Shown: in pieces, positions 42,418-53,452 of the stretch
How the letters are laid out: every line of letters begins with the position of its first letter
Position numbering within the stretch: the stretch's first letter is position 1
Source of the DNA: Azorinus chamasolen
Taxonomy: Eukaryota; Mollusca; Bivalvia; Cardiida; Solecurtidae
Assembly (NCBI GenBank): GCA_963576725.1
Contig: OY755241.1
Coordinates: 26,352,853-26,416,852 of the forward strand
Direction: 5' to 3'
DNA: 64,000 bases
Translations under genes and position numbers: made by a program
The notes under the pieces: generated by a model
Databases searched by the model: none
Seen by the model: only the letters and a program-made list of their open reading frames with translations
What the model was told of the DNA's origin: nothing

Positions 42418-45400
42418 ATGAAAAATTGCGTAATACAATGGAATTGTAGAGGACTTAGGGCAAATTATAATGAGATTCTTCTGTTGCTGAATAAATATGA
42501 CCCGGCCATAATGTGTCTTCAAGAAACATTCTTGAAGGACACTGATCAAGTCAACTTTAGAAATTATTCTATTTATAATCATATTTTTAACGATGGTGAA
42601 AGAGCTGCTGGCGGCTCATCAATTATTGTGAACAACTCTGTTGTTCATAGTCTTTTACCTATTAAAACTAATTTACAAGTTGTTACTGTCAGTGTCACCC
42701 TTCATAAGGTCATTACTTTTTGTTCTATTTATATTCCGCCAAGGACAACAGTTGACAAGAAAGAACTTGACTCCCTTGTTGAGCAATTGCCTGCCCCATT
42801 TATATTGTTAGGGGATTTTAATAGCCATAATCCTCTATGGGGATCTACAAATACAAATGCTTTAGGTAAAATTGTTGAGGATTTTGTTGGTGAGCACGAT
42901 TTGTGCATCTCCAACAATAAGTCCCCAACCTATCTTCACCCGGCATCAGGAACTTTTACTTGCATTGATCTTTCTATTTGTTACCCAACCATATACTTAG
43001 ATTATGATTGGAAAGTTGGTGACGACCTATGTGGAAGTGACCACTTTCCAATATTTCTAAACCATATTGCTTCTCCAGTCGAGGAATGTGTTCCTCGCTG
43101 GAAACTCAAGAAAGCAAATTGGGAAAAGTTTGAAATATTGTGTAGGGAAAAGATTAGATCAGATGTATTTGAAAATAGTGATGACCCCATTGAAACATTT
43201 ACATCCATTTTATATTCAGTGGCAGAAGAATGCATTCCAAAGTCCTCATCAAACCCAAAGAAACCTCCTAAACCGTGGTATGATGATGAATGTAAGGAGG
43301 CTATTAGAAAGCGTAAAGCAGCACTTAGAAAATTTAAAGTCAGTCCTACTCAGGAAAATTTAAATCATTTTAGAGTATTTAGGGCTAAAGCTCGTCGTAC
43401 TATCAAGACTGTTAAATCGCAGTCTTGGAAGAAATATGTTTCTAAATTAAATTGTCGTTCATCAGTAAAGAAGGTATGGGATATGGTGCGTAAAATAAGT
43501 GGTAAAGGTAAATCCTCTTTTGGAAATTTAAATGCAGATGATAAAAAAATAACAGATATAAAAGATATAGCCAATTCCTTAGCTGATGCTTTTGCCAAAA
43601 ACTCTTCATCAGCTAAGTCTACTCCTGAATTTAGAAACATTAAAAAGAGTAAAGAAAAGGAAAAACTTAATTTTACCTCTCATAACACTGAAAGCTACAA
43701 TTTACCTTTTACTGAGAGAGAATTGTTTGACTCTCTTAATAAATCGCACGATACAGCTGTTGGACCTGATGACATTCATTATCAATTTCTTAAGCACTTG
43801 CACTTAAATTGTATGCATGTTCTTTTAGATATGTTTAACCATATATGGTCAAGTGGTAAATTGCCCAAGTTTTGGAAACAGGCAACAGTTATTCCTGTTC
43901 CAAAACCAGGGAAAGATAACACAGATCCAAATAATTATCGTCCCATAGCCTTGACGAGCTGCGTATGTAAAACTTTAGAGCGCATGATTAACGCAAGACT
44001 TGTTTGGTATCTTGAATCCAACAACCTCATTACGGAGTATCAAAGTGGATTCAGGAGCCAAAGAAGTACAAATGATCATTTAGTTAGGTTGGAAACATTT
44101 ATTCGCGAAGCTTTCATCAAGAAGGAGCACTTAGTTGCTGTCTTCTTTGATCTTGAGAAAGCTTACGATACAACTTGGAAGTATGGCATAATGAAAGACC
44201 TTCATGAATCAGGACTTAAAGGTCGACTTCCAGTTTTTATTGAAAACTTTTTAAATGATAGGGAATTTCAAGTCCGCGTTGGAACTACTCTTTCTGATAT
44301 GCAAAAACAGGAAATGGGTGTTCCACAAGGTAGTATTTTGTCAGTTACTCTATTTAATGTTAAAATTAATAATATTGTTCAATCTATTACTAATGACACG
44401 GATTGTTCATTGTATGTTGATGACTTTTTAATTTGTTACCGTTCTAAACACATGCGTACTGTTGAGCGTCAACTTCAACAGTCCATTGATAAAGCTCAAA
44501 AATGGGCTACTGAAAACGGTTTTAAATTTTCCAAGTCTAAAACAAATTGTGTACATTTCTGTCAACTGAGAAAATTTCACAATGACCCGGAGTTGCACTT
44601 GAATGGTGATCCCATTCCTGTTGTAGACCAGGCAAAATTTCTCGGTGTCATTTTTGACAAAAAACTTTCCTTTATACCTCATATTAAATATTTAAAGGCT
44701 AAATGCCAGAAAACTTTGAAATTGCTTCGCGTTCTTGCACATACCGAATGGGGTGCAGATCGCAATGTAATGCTCAAATTGTATAGAAGTTTAGTGAGGT
44801 CCAAACTGGATTATGGTAGTGTTGTATATGGCTCTGCAAGGAAATCATACTTGCAGATGCTTGATCCAATTCATCACCAAGGTTTACGTTTAGCATTGGG
44901 TGCCTTTAGGACATCCCCTGCTAAAAGTTTATATGTTGAGGCGAATGAGCCATCACTTTACTCTCGTCGTGAAAAACTATCCATGCAGTATACCTCTAAA
45001 TTAGCTTCAAACCCATCAAATCCCGCTCATAAAAATGTTTTTAGACCTAAATATCAACGTTTATTTGAATCTAAGGAAAAGGTAATTCCACCTTTCGGAA
45101 TACGTATGAAAAGCAGTTTTCAAAATAGTGATATAGATTTATCTTTGGTTGAAAAGACTAAAGTTGAATCTGTACCACCTTGGACTATTAAACCACCAAA
45201 AGTTATCTTTGAACTAACACGGCATAAAAAGTCTGAAACAAGCTCGCTTGAATTCAGTTCTTTTTTAAATGAAATAATTTCAAGATTTGAAGATTATGAA
45301 CAAGTATATACTGATGGTTCAAAAGATGATGAGAGAGTTGCAGCTGCCTTTGTGGCTGATGACTCAGAGACAAAGTTTCGGCTTCCCGATAATGCCTCCA

Positions 45401-46095
45401 TTTTTTCAGCAGAGATCAAAGCTATTGACTTAGCTCTTGATTATATTGCTGGAAAATTATATAGTAAACATATAATCTTTTCGGATTCTCTTTCTGTTTT
45501 ACAATCACTGAGTAAATGTTCTACAAAAAATGTTCTTATTAAATAACTTGTTTTAAAATACCATGAAATGTCTAATTCAAAAGATGTAATATTTTGTTGG
45601 ATACCTAGTCATTGTGGAATACAGGGCAACGAGAGGGCGGACCTTGCAGCGAAGTCTGCGCTTGAATCGCCTGAATCTGGTATGAGATTACCGTATTCGG
45701 ATTTCAAACCACAAATTACTAGACATATTCTATATAAATGGCAGGAGTCTTGGAATGAGGAAATTCATAACAAGCTCCATGCTGTTAAACCTATTTTAGG
45801 TGAACATTTTTGTTCATGCTTGCCAATTCGGCGTGATGAGGTCGTATTGGCGAGAATAAGAATTGGACATTCTTTTTTAACTCATTCATTTTTACTGAAA
45901 GGTGAAGTTCAACCTGAATGTTTATTTTGTTTTGAGCCTTATACAATTCAGCACATTCTCATTGAATGTCCTGATTTAATCTTAATCAGAGATAGGTTCT
46001 TTCAAGCAGATTCCCTGAGGGAACTGTTTGAGCTGGTAGAAATACCAAAAATATTTGATTTTTTAAAAGCCATTAATATATATTCTAAAATTTAA
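42418..46095 (+). pseudogene. LINE-A ORF2 polyprotein with one nonsense codon
   Basis: Endonuclease and reverse transcriptase that perform target-primed reverse transcription. Endonuclease motifs: IQWNCRGL (~6), CLQETF (~34), LLGDFNSHNPLW (~130), SDHFPIF (~206). RT: NNYRPIALTSC (~504), FFDLEKAYD (~575), MGVPQGSILSVTLF (~635), YVDDFL (~665). RNase H: YTDGSKDD (~963), AEIKAIDLAL (~1000), IFSDSLSVLQSL (~1021), IPSHCGIQGNERAD (~1063). CCHC knuckle CLFCFEPYTIQHILIEC (~1167). TAA at 45544-45546 replaces a Lys codon (AAA in A2 and A6) and splits the RNase H domain. Everything else is open over ~1225 codons. Endonuclease and RT are intact. Confidence 0.92.
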
Positions 46096-46360
46096 AAGGT
46101 TTATTTTTAGAATGTCGATTATGTTTTGTCCTTATTTTATTTACAATCCTGTTGATCTGGACTGACATTTACATAATCTAGTGAGATTGTCTTTATTTGA
46201 TTTCATTATATAGTTTTATTTACATTATTTATTCGGCTCTATATGACCATCAGTGTCGATGGGCCGTAAAACACCATTCATTCATTCATTCATTCAGCAG
46301 CAGATCCTTCTGGGAGTGCATCACTCAACATTTCTGAGTTTACTAACTTTACTCACTCAC

Positions 46361-46456
46361 CTTTACTGTGTCATCAGACAAGAGAAGCTCGGTTTTGTCG
46401 TCCTCCACACAAGCGCCTATAACTTTCACAAGTATGCTTGTGGTAGGCTGCTCCAT
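46361..46456 (-). CDS. Candidate first coding exon of a host gene (32 codons)
   Basis: The minus strand reads ATG then MEQPTTSILVKVIGACVEDD and KTELLLSDDTVK, and stops at a perfect donor (AAG|GTGAGT). Upstream is a pyrimidine-rich stretch ending TTTGTAAG just before AAAATGG, which could be a 5' UTR acceptor. The alternating hydrophobic pattern is compatible with an OB-fold start, but the protein is not identified. LINE-A A8 lies 54 bp downstream of the donor, in antisense orientation, so it would sit in intron 1. No next exon could be joined with confidence. Confidence 0.4.
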
Positions 46457-46710
46457 TTTCTTACAAAAAATAGAAAAAGAAAGTTTTATTACAAATGTTA
46501 AAACAAGACATCACAGACAGCAAGAATATCCTCACAGTAATCTACCCACAGTAAAGACAGTCGAAGACTACTAGATCCAATGAAGTTTTATTTATAGTTA
46601 CAATGACCAAGATTTTGACAAAAGAGGGTAAACATGTAGTGAACTCACCTAAGAAGTGGATTTTGTGATAATGCATGTTAAGTTTCATTTAAATTTATAA
46701 GAAAAGAAGA

Positions 46711-46946
46711 GTGAGTTGGGTTTTACGGCACCGCGACACTAAGTAGGTCATATAGCGCCAATGACGAAAATTATAATGAAACGATGAAAATCAATAAAAA
46801 ATCTCGATCAACGAGTATGTAAATCATTAAAATATACGAAGATGAAAATGTAGAAAGGAATACGGAAATAAAATGATAGAACTGGTTAAACAGATTTATA
46901 TTTTAGAATAAAGACCAGTCTCTTTCAAAAACGAAATTATCTTATT
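46711..46946 (-). mobile_element. LINE-B 3' fragment B7, antisense, 8-bp TSD
   Basis: Tail GTGAGTTGGGTTTTACGGCA at the left, UTR, and the last codons of ORF2 (ends at ..FLKETGLYSKI). Flanked by AAAGAAGA at 46703-46710 and 46947-46954. Confidence 0.82.
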
Positions 46947-46980
46947 AAAGAAGATTGGAGAATGGTTGAATCTATAGGAT

Positions 46981-47590
46981 GAGTGAGTTGGGTTTTACGG
47001 CACCGCGACACTAAGTAGGTCATATAGCGCCAATGACGAAAATTATAATGAACCGTTTAAGCTAATATTGTCAGATGTTTTAAGATATGTTTCTTGAAGG
47101 CTAAGAACTGCTGGTTTGTTTGTAAGAAGATAAAAGCAAAAGAATTTCATTATAATTTACCTTAAGACCTCGACAGTTCCACTGAATAAGTTTGCTATCC
47201 ATATTTCATACATATACAAAGATATAACATTTAATTATACCTAAGTATTTGGAGGAAGTATGGGGGAGCGAGATCTGGCCCGACCTTCCTTATCAGACTG
47301 ACTGCTTTCATCACAGTCCATCCGATTAGGGTCAGCCAAACCAGACACCCTCCCAGGCCCTTTCTCTTTGTTGCGGCCGGCAGATTTGCCGGGCCGACCA
47401 ACAGGCTGCGAGGCAGAATCTTTCTACCCTTTCTGTGTTTTCTTTTTCAGACGCGGGTTTCCCCTGCGTCTCCGTACTACCAGTAGTACCACCAGTACAA
47501 CCAGTAATAGTAATAGTAGTACTACCACTAGCAGTAGGTATACCAGATAGGATGAAAACGCTAGAAATATAGCCAAAATCAAGAATGAAC
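46981..47590 (-). mobile_element. LINE-B copy B8, antisense, internal deletion joining 3' tail to ORF2 start and ORF1 end
   Basis: The LINE-B tail (46981-47052) joins directly to the start of ORF2. The minus strand from ATG at 47202 reads KLIQWNCRGLKVNYNEILLL and then a second endonuclease motif, SLQETYLK. Upstream is the C-terminus of ORF1: SAGRNKEKGPGRVSGL and ARSRSPILPPNT, with its stop at 47241-47243. The ORF1-ORF2 gap is 38 bp. A Thr/Ser-rich stretch made of AGT/ACC repeats lies at 47478-47540. This is the only view of LINE-B's 5' half in the window. It shows the same two-ORF plan as LINE-A. Non-functional. Confidence 0.78.
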
Positions 47591-48223
47591 AAGGTAGACG
47601 GGTGACAGTTATAGAAACAGTCAAGTTTTATTAATTTAACAAAGCAAGAGGGTCAAAATGCAAACTTATTGAAGGAGTGAAGTTGGAGAGCATGTGTGTG
47701 AAGTTTCATGAAAATTGGATAAGATTGAGGACTTTGAAGCAGGGAATCCATCTGGTAAGTGTATGTATGCATGCACATGCAAGCCCACAAATGTAGGGGC
47801 GGATTCATACACACTCTTTAAAGACGCATTGCAAGGGTATATAATAAAGGTATATTTTCATAACAATGATCAAACCGTCTCTTCAGTATATTCCCCTTTT
47901 TAATTTACTAATCATACATGTAATATGCATTGATTATGTAATTTGATTAATTTGTTAGAAATGGCAAGAAACTGACAGTTGATAAAAATTTATATGAACA
48001 TTTTATTCCATATGAACATTTTATTCCATAACTAGAAGGTGTTTTTCGCCGAAAACAGATGTCTCCCCCTCATCATTGCCACTTGCAAAACCACTACCCA
48101 CACACACTCACGCACTGTGAAATGGCTTGGAATGCCAATTTTAATATTTTTTAATGGTTCATATTATTTCCTTAAGCTGGGAGCCAATCAAAATTAAGCA
48201 ATATAAAGTACATGACATCCCAG
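47591..48223. other. Intergenic, no supported feature
   Basis: AT-rich. A 15-bp direct repeat, GAACATTTTATTCCATA, occurs twice at 47996-48030. Nothing coding is recognised. Confidence 0.4.
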
Positions 48224-48962
48224 AACAAGAGGGCCAGAATGGCCCTGAAGCGCTCACCAGACAATCAGAGGAGAAGCTTTTCAAAGTGTTAACTATATGT
48301 TTCTTTAGAAAACTAGCCTGCCCTGGGGCTGGGCTAATTTTGACCCAAGAGGCACAATTTATATAACTTTTGCAGAGGACCTGGATATGGTGCAATGTGC
48401 CAAATATGAAATCTGAGAAACTTCCAGTATCAGAGAAAAAGATTTTCAAAGTTTTCACTATATGTTTCTGTTGAAAATTGGCTACCCCTGGGGCGGGGCC
48501 AATTTTTACCCCTGGGGCATAATTTATTTACCTTTTGCAGAGGACCTGAACATGATGATACGTGCAAAGTATGAAGGCTGAGAACCACCCAGTTTCCAAG
48601 AAGCAGATATTCAAATATTTCACTATTTGTTTCTATTGAAAACTGCCCACCCCTGGAGCGGGCTAATTTTGACCCCAGGGCCATGATTTATATAACTTAT
48701 ATAGAGGACCTGAACATGATGCTATGTGCCAAATATGAAAGCTGAGAGCCTTACAGTTTCAGAGAAGAGTGAGTTGGGTTTTACGGCACCGCGACACTAA
48801 ATAGATCATATAGCGCCAATGACGAAAATTATGATGAAACTATGAAAATCAATAAAAAATCTCGATCAACAAGTATGTAAATCATTAAAATATACGAAGA
48901 TGAAAATGTAGAAAGGAATACAGAAATAAAATAATACTAATAATAGAACTGGTTAAACAGAT

Positions 48963-49685
48963 TTATATTTTAGAATAAAGACCAGTCTCTTTCAAAAACG
49001 AAATTATATTCTCGTACGGAACTGTATTAAATAACTGTTGCATAGAATCAACAGAAAAGTATTTATGTCTTATTATAGAAAGGTCAATACATTCAATCAA
49101 AAAATGGTTTACTGTGTATGGTTCTTGACAGAAGACACATTCTGGTTGAATTTCGCGCTTTAGTAAATAGGAATGTGTAATATGAGAGTGTCCGATGCGA
49201 CAGCGAGCTAGGACCACCTCATCTCTTCGAACAGCTCTATAATTTAAAAGAGAATCGCCAATGGTTGGTTTGATGGCATGAAGTTTATTGTTAACATTGC
49301 TGTCCCAGGAAACCTGCCATTTGGAACATGTATGATGTTTAATCAATGGTTTAAAATCAGTGTATGGTATTTTGAAAACTGCCTCATTCAGATTCAGGGA
49401 TGACTTGGCCGTTTTGTCTGCCTCTTCATTTCCCCGAATTCCAACATGACTAGGTAGCCAACAGAAAACAATATTGTTTGACAGAGATAATTTATGGTGT
49501 TTAAGAAGAATTTGTTGAACTAATGGGTTATTCATATTTCTGTTGTTTAACGCTTGAAGAACAGAGAGCGAGTCTGAAAAAATTATGTATTTGTTCATAT
49601 TGTGCACCGATATGAATCGAAGGGCAAGGTCAATTGCTTGGACTTCAGCTGTAAATATGGAAGATTTGTCGGGAAGTCTTACTTT
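48963..49685 (-). pseudogene. LINE-B RNase H and C-terminal knuckle (B9)
   Basis: The most complete LINE-B 3' coding region: KVRLPDKSSIFTAEVQAIDL, IIFSDSLSVLQALNNR, FCWLPSHVGIRGNEEADKTA, YTDFKPLIKHHTCSKW, RRDEVVLARCRIGHSHITHS, CVFCQEPYTVNHFLIEC and the end FLKETGLYSKI, stop at 48963-48965. The RNase H second-half acidic residues are present. VNH replaces VKH of the other copies. The first part of RNase H (IYTDGSKDENKVGCASV) lies beyond the 34-bp insertion in the segment 49720-50216. Confidence 0.85.
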
Positions 49686-49719
49686 TTGGGCCGTAAAACC
49701 CAACTCACTCAATCACTCA
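49686..49719 (+). mobile_element. 34-bp LINE-B tail inserted in LINE-B B9, 8-bp TSD
   Basis: GGGCCGTAAAACCCAACTCA and ACTC repeats in sense orientation, inside the antisense B9. CTTACTTT at 49678-49685 and 49720-49727 is the TSD. The uninterrupted sequence GTCTTACTTTAGAGG is known from the coding frame of other copies. Confidence 0.85.
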
Positions 49720-52700
49720 CTTACTTTAGAGGTATGAAATTTACTGACAGATGCACAACCGACTTTATTTTCATCTTTAGAACCATCAGTGTATATGGGA
49801 ATATGGTCAGGATACTGTGATTTAAGTTCTTCAAATTCGGATTGAAATTCTAGTGCATTTGTAGAAGACTTTTGTTTTGAAGCCAGATGTAAGAAAACAT
49901 TAGGTTGTTTGATAGTCCATGGCGCAATGTTTGAAACTTTATGTTGCCTAACAGAATCCATTCTCAGACCTGCCTCGTCAATTGCCGATCTAAGACGGAG
50001 ATCGATAGGCTTTATAGCATTAGGTTTCCTTTCATAAAGCATTTCATATTTGGGTTCAAAACTTATTTCATTAGCAGGATTGGTAGGATTTGCCTTCACT
50101 TTAGTGACATAATTAAGAGCCAATTGCTCTCTTCGAATGTATAAAGATGGTTCATTTGCTTCAACTAAAAGACTTTCGATTGGTGAGGTTTTAAAAGCAC
50201 CAAGGGAAAGCCGAAGTTCAGAGAAGAAGAATTTCAAAGATTTCACTATTTGTATCTATTGAAAACTGCCCACCCCTGGGGCGGGGCCAATTTTGACCCC
50301 AGAGCCATAATTTATATAACTTTTGTAGAGCACCTGAATACGATGCTCTGTGCCAAATATGAAAGCTGAGAGCCTTCCAGTTTCAGAGAAGAAGATTTTC
50401 AAAGAGTTCACTATTTGTTTCTACTGAAAACTGCCCACCCTGGGGTGGGGCCAATTTTGACCTTAGGGCCATAATTTATATAACTTTTGTAGAGGACCTA
50501 AACATGATGCTCTGTGCCAAATATGAAGGTTAAGAGCCTTCCAGTCTCAGAGGAGAAGATTTTAAAGATTTCACTATTTGTTTCTATTGAACACTGCCCG
50601 CACCTGGGGCGGGGCCAATTTTGACACCTGGGCCATTATTTATATAACTTTTGTAGAGGACCTGTACATAATGCTATGTGCCAAATATGAAAGCTGAGAG
50701 CCTTCCAGTTTCAGAGAAGAAGATTTTCAAAGATTTCACCATTTGTTTCTTTTGAAAACTGCCCACCCCTGGGGCGGGGCCAATTTTGACCCCAGAGCCA
50801 TAATTTATATAACTTTTGTAGAGCACCTGAATACGATGCTCTGTGCCAAATATGAAAGCTGAGAGCCTTCCAGTTTCAGAGAAGAAGATTTTCAAAGAGT
50901 TCACTATTTGTTTCTACTGAAAACTGCCCACCCTGGGGTGGGGCCAATTTTGACCTTAGGGCCATAATTTATATAACTTGTAGAGGACCTAAACATGATG
51001 CTCTGTGCCAAATATGAAGGTTAAGAGCCTTCCAGTCTCAGAGGAGAAGATTTTAAAGATTTAACTATTTGTTTCTATTGAAAACTGCCCGCCCCTGGGG
51101 CTGGGCCAATTTTGACACCTGGGCCATTATTTATATAACTTTTGTAGAGGACCTGTACATAATGCTATGTGCCAAATATGAAAGCTGAAAGCCTTCCAGT
51201 TTCAGGGAAGAAGATTTTCAAAGATTTCACCATTTGTTTCTTTTGAAAACTGCCCCCCTGGGGTGGGGCCAATTTTGACCCCGGGGCCATAATTTATATA
51301 ACTTTTGAAGAGGACCTGTACATAATGCAATGTGCCAAATATGAAAGCTGAGAGCCTTCCAGTTTCAGAGAAGAAGATTTTCAAAGATTTCACTATTTGT
51401 TTCTATTGAAAACTGCCCATCCCTGGGGCGGGGCCAATTTTGACCCCAGGGCCATAATTTTTATAACATTTGTAGAGCACCTGAACATGATGCTCTGTGC
51501 CAAATATGAAAGCTGAGAGCCTTCCAGTTTCAGAGAAGAAGATTTTCAAAGAGTTAACTATTTGTTTCTACTGAAAACTGCCCACCCTGGGGTGGGGCCA
51601 ATTTTGACCTTAGGGCCATAATTTATATAACTTGTAGAGGACCTAAACATAATGCTCTGTGCCAAATATGAAGGTAAAGAGCCTTCCAGTCTCAGAGGAG
51701 AAGATTTTAAAGATTTAACTATTTGTTTCTATTGAAAACTGCCCGCCCCTAGGGCGGAGCCAATTTTGACACCTGGGCCATTATTTATATAACTTTTGTA
51801 GAGGATCTGTACATAATGCTATGTGCCAAACATGAAAGCTGAGAGCCTTCCAGTTTCAGAGAAGATTTTCAAAGATTTCGCCATTTGTTTCTTTTGAAAA
51901 CTGTCCCCCTTGGGGTGGGGCCAATTTTGACCCAGGGGCCATAATTCATATAACTTTTGTAGAGGACCTGTACATAATGCTATGTGCCAAATATGAAAGC
52001 TGAGAGCCTTCCAGTTTCAGAGAATAAGATTTTCAAAGATTTCACTATTTGTTTCTATTAAAAACTGCCCACCCCTGGGGCGGGGCCAATTTTGACCCTA
52101 GGGCCATAATTTATATAACTTTTGTAGTGGACCTGAACATAATGCTATGTACCAAATATGAAAGTTGAGAGCCTTCCAGTTTCAGAGAAGAACATTTTCA
52201 AAGATTTAACTATTTGTTTCTATTGAAACCTGCCCCCCCTGGGGCGGGGCCAATTTTGACCCCGGGGCCATAATTTATATTACTTTTGTAGAGGACCTGT
52301 ACATAATGCTATGTGCCAAATATGAAAGCTGAGAGCCTTACAGTTTCAGAGAAGAGGATTTTCAAAGATTTCACTATTTGTTTCTATTAAAAATTGCCCA
52401 CCCCTGGGGTGGGGCCAATTTTGACCCTAGGGCCATAATTTATATAACTTTTGTAGTGGTCCTGAACATGGAGCTATGTGCCAAATATGAAAGCTTAGAG
52501 CCTTCCAGTTTCAGAGAAGAAGATTTTCAAAGATTTCACTATTTGTTTCTATTGAAAACTGCCCACCCCGCCCTGCCCAATTTTGTCCCCAGGGCCATAA
52601 TTTATATAACTTTTGTAGAGCACCTGAACATGATGCTCTGTGCCAAATATGAAAGCTGAGAGACTTCCAGTTTCAGAGAAGAAGATTATCAAAGATTTCA

Positions 52701-53102
52701 CTATTTGTTTCTATTGAAAACTGCCCACCCTGGGGCGGGACCAATTTTGACCCTAGGGCCATAATTTATATAACTTTTGTAGTGGACCTGAACATGATGC
52801 TATGTGCCAAATATGAAAGCTAAGAGCCTTCCAGTTTCAGAGAAGAACAATTTCAAAGATTTCACTATATGTTTATTTTGAAAATTTCCCACCCCTGGGG
52901 CGGGGCCAATTTTGACCCCAGGGCCATAATTTATATAACTTTTGTAGAGGACCTAAAGATGATACTATGTGCCAAAGATGAAAGCTGAGAACCCTGTAGA
53001 TTCAGAGGAGAAGATTTTTAAAGGTTCAAATTGTTGACGACGGACGACGGACATCAGGCGATCACAAAAGCTCACCCTGAGCACTTTGTGCTCTGGTGAG
53101 CT

Positions 53103-53452
53103 AAAAAGGATAATAACTCCAAAAATATTGTTCCCAGAGTTATGTATTGCCCTTGTGCACAGCCCTTCCCATAATCAATTTTATGGCATATATATGCAAT
53201 TTCATTTCACTAGTCTAAGCAGAACTGGTAATATTTTCTGGACAAGACAATATGACAAAGGGGAGTAACTCCAATAATACTGATGCTACAGTGGTCCTAG
53301 CAAATAGCACTTCCTCTCATCAAGTTCTTTCCGAATATGAAATTTCAATTCACTAGCTTCAGCAGAACTGCATTTATCTTTCGGAGACAATTTGGACACC
53401 TATTGGAGATAAACCAATGTATCTGATTCTGAATATGACCTTAGTTGTTTTG
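53103..53452. other. Flank of P2; weak old repeat
   Basis: Two related stretches (GGATAATAACTCCAAAAATA and GGGGAGTAACTCCAATAATA) suggest an old tandem or dispersed repeat. No gene seen. Confidence 0.35.

Larger units (their letters stand above)
40394..46295 (+). mobile_element. Full-length LINE-A (A8) with 12-bp TSD
   Basis: Bounded by AGCAGCAGATCC at 40382-40393 and 46296-46307. About 750 bp of 5' UTR (including a LINE-B tail insertion), ORF1 (41148-42392), a 25-bp gap, ORF2 (42418-46095 with one stop), a ~170-bp 3' UTR and (ATTC)4. Two-ORF design with APE endonuclease, RT, RNase H and C-terminal CCHC places it in the I/Jockey superfamily, I- or Nimb-like; the clade is by motif memory. The 5' end CCCTGCTGGCGGGGG agrees with antisense copy A9, which supports the boundary. 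Confidence 0.93.
48769..50216 (-). mobile_element. LINE-B copy B9 inside P2, 11-bp TSD
   Basis: Antisense and 5'-truncated within the RT/RNase H connector (LRLSLGAFKTSPIESLLVEA). It runs through RNase H to the 3' tail, with a single GAGTGAGTTGGG unit. TSD TTCAGAGAAGA at 48758-48768 and 50217-50227 lies in the P2 core. Coding is interrupted only by a 34-bp tail insertion at 49686. Confidence 0.88.
48224..53102 (+). mobile_element. Pearl-like element P2 with ~20 tandem 165-bp core units
   Basis: Left end AACAAGAGGGCCAGAATGGC, then CCTGAAGCGCTCACC. The core unit of about 165 bp contains CTATTTGTTTCTATTGAAAA, CTGGGGCGGGGCCAATTTTG, GGGCCATAATTTATATAACT and AAGCTGAGAGCCTTCCAG. Right end: GACGACGGACGACGGACATC, then the hairpin GAGCAC-TTT-GTGCTC inside AGCTCACC/GGTGAGCT, ending at GCT|AAAA. 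Without the LINE-B insertion it is about 3.4 kb. No ORF for a transposase or Rep/helicase. The architecture is that of bivalve 'pearl' elements, thought to be non-autonomous Helitron-like elements (recalled, not searched). Confidence 0.8.

Noticed and set aside
44428..44682. Antisense ORFs of ~84 codons recurring in each LINE copy
   Set aside because: Shadow frames opposite ORF2 RT codons; they appear wherever the same DNA occurs.
47332..47592. 86-codon minus-strand ORF near 47.4 kb
   Set aside because: Out of frame with the LINE-B ORF1 C-terminus that occupies the same DNA.
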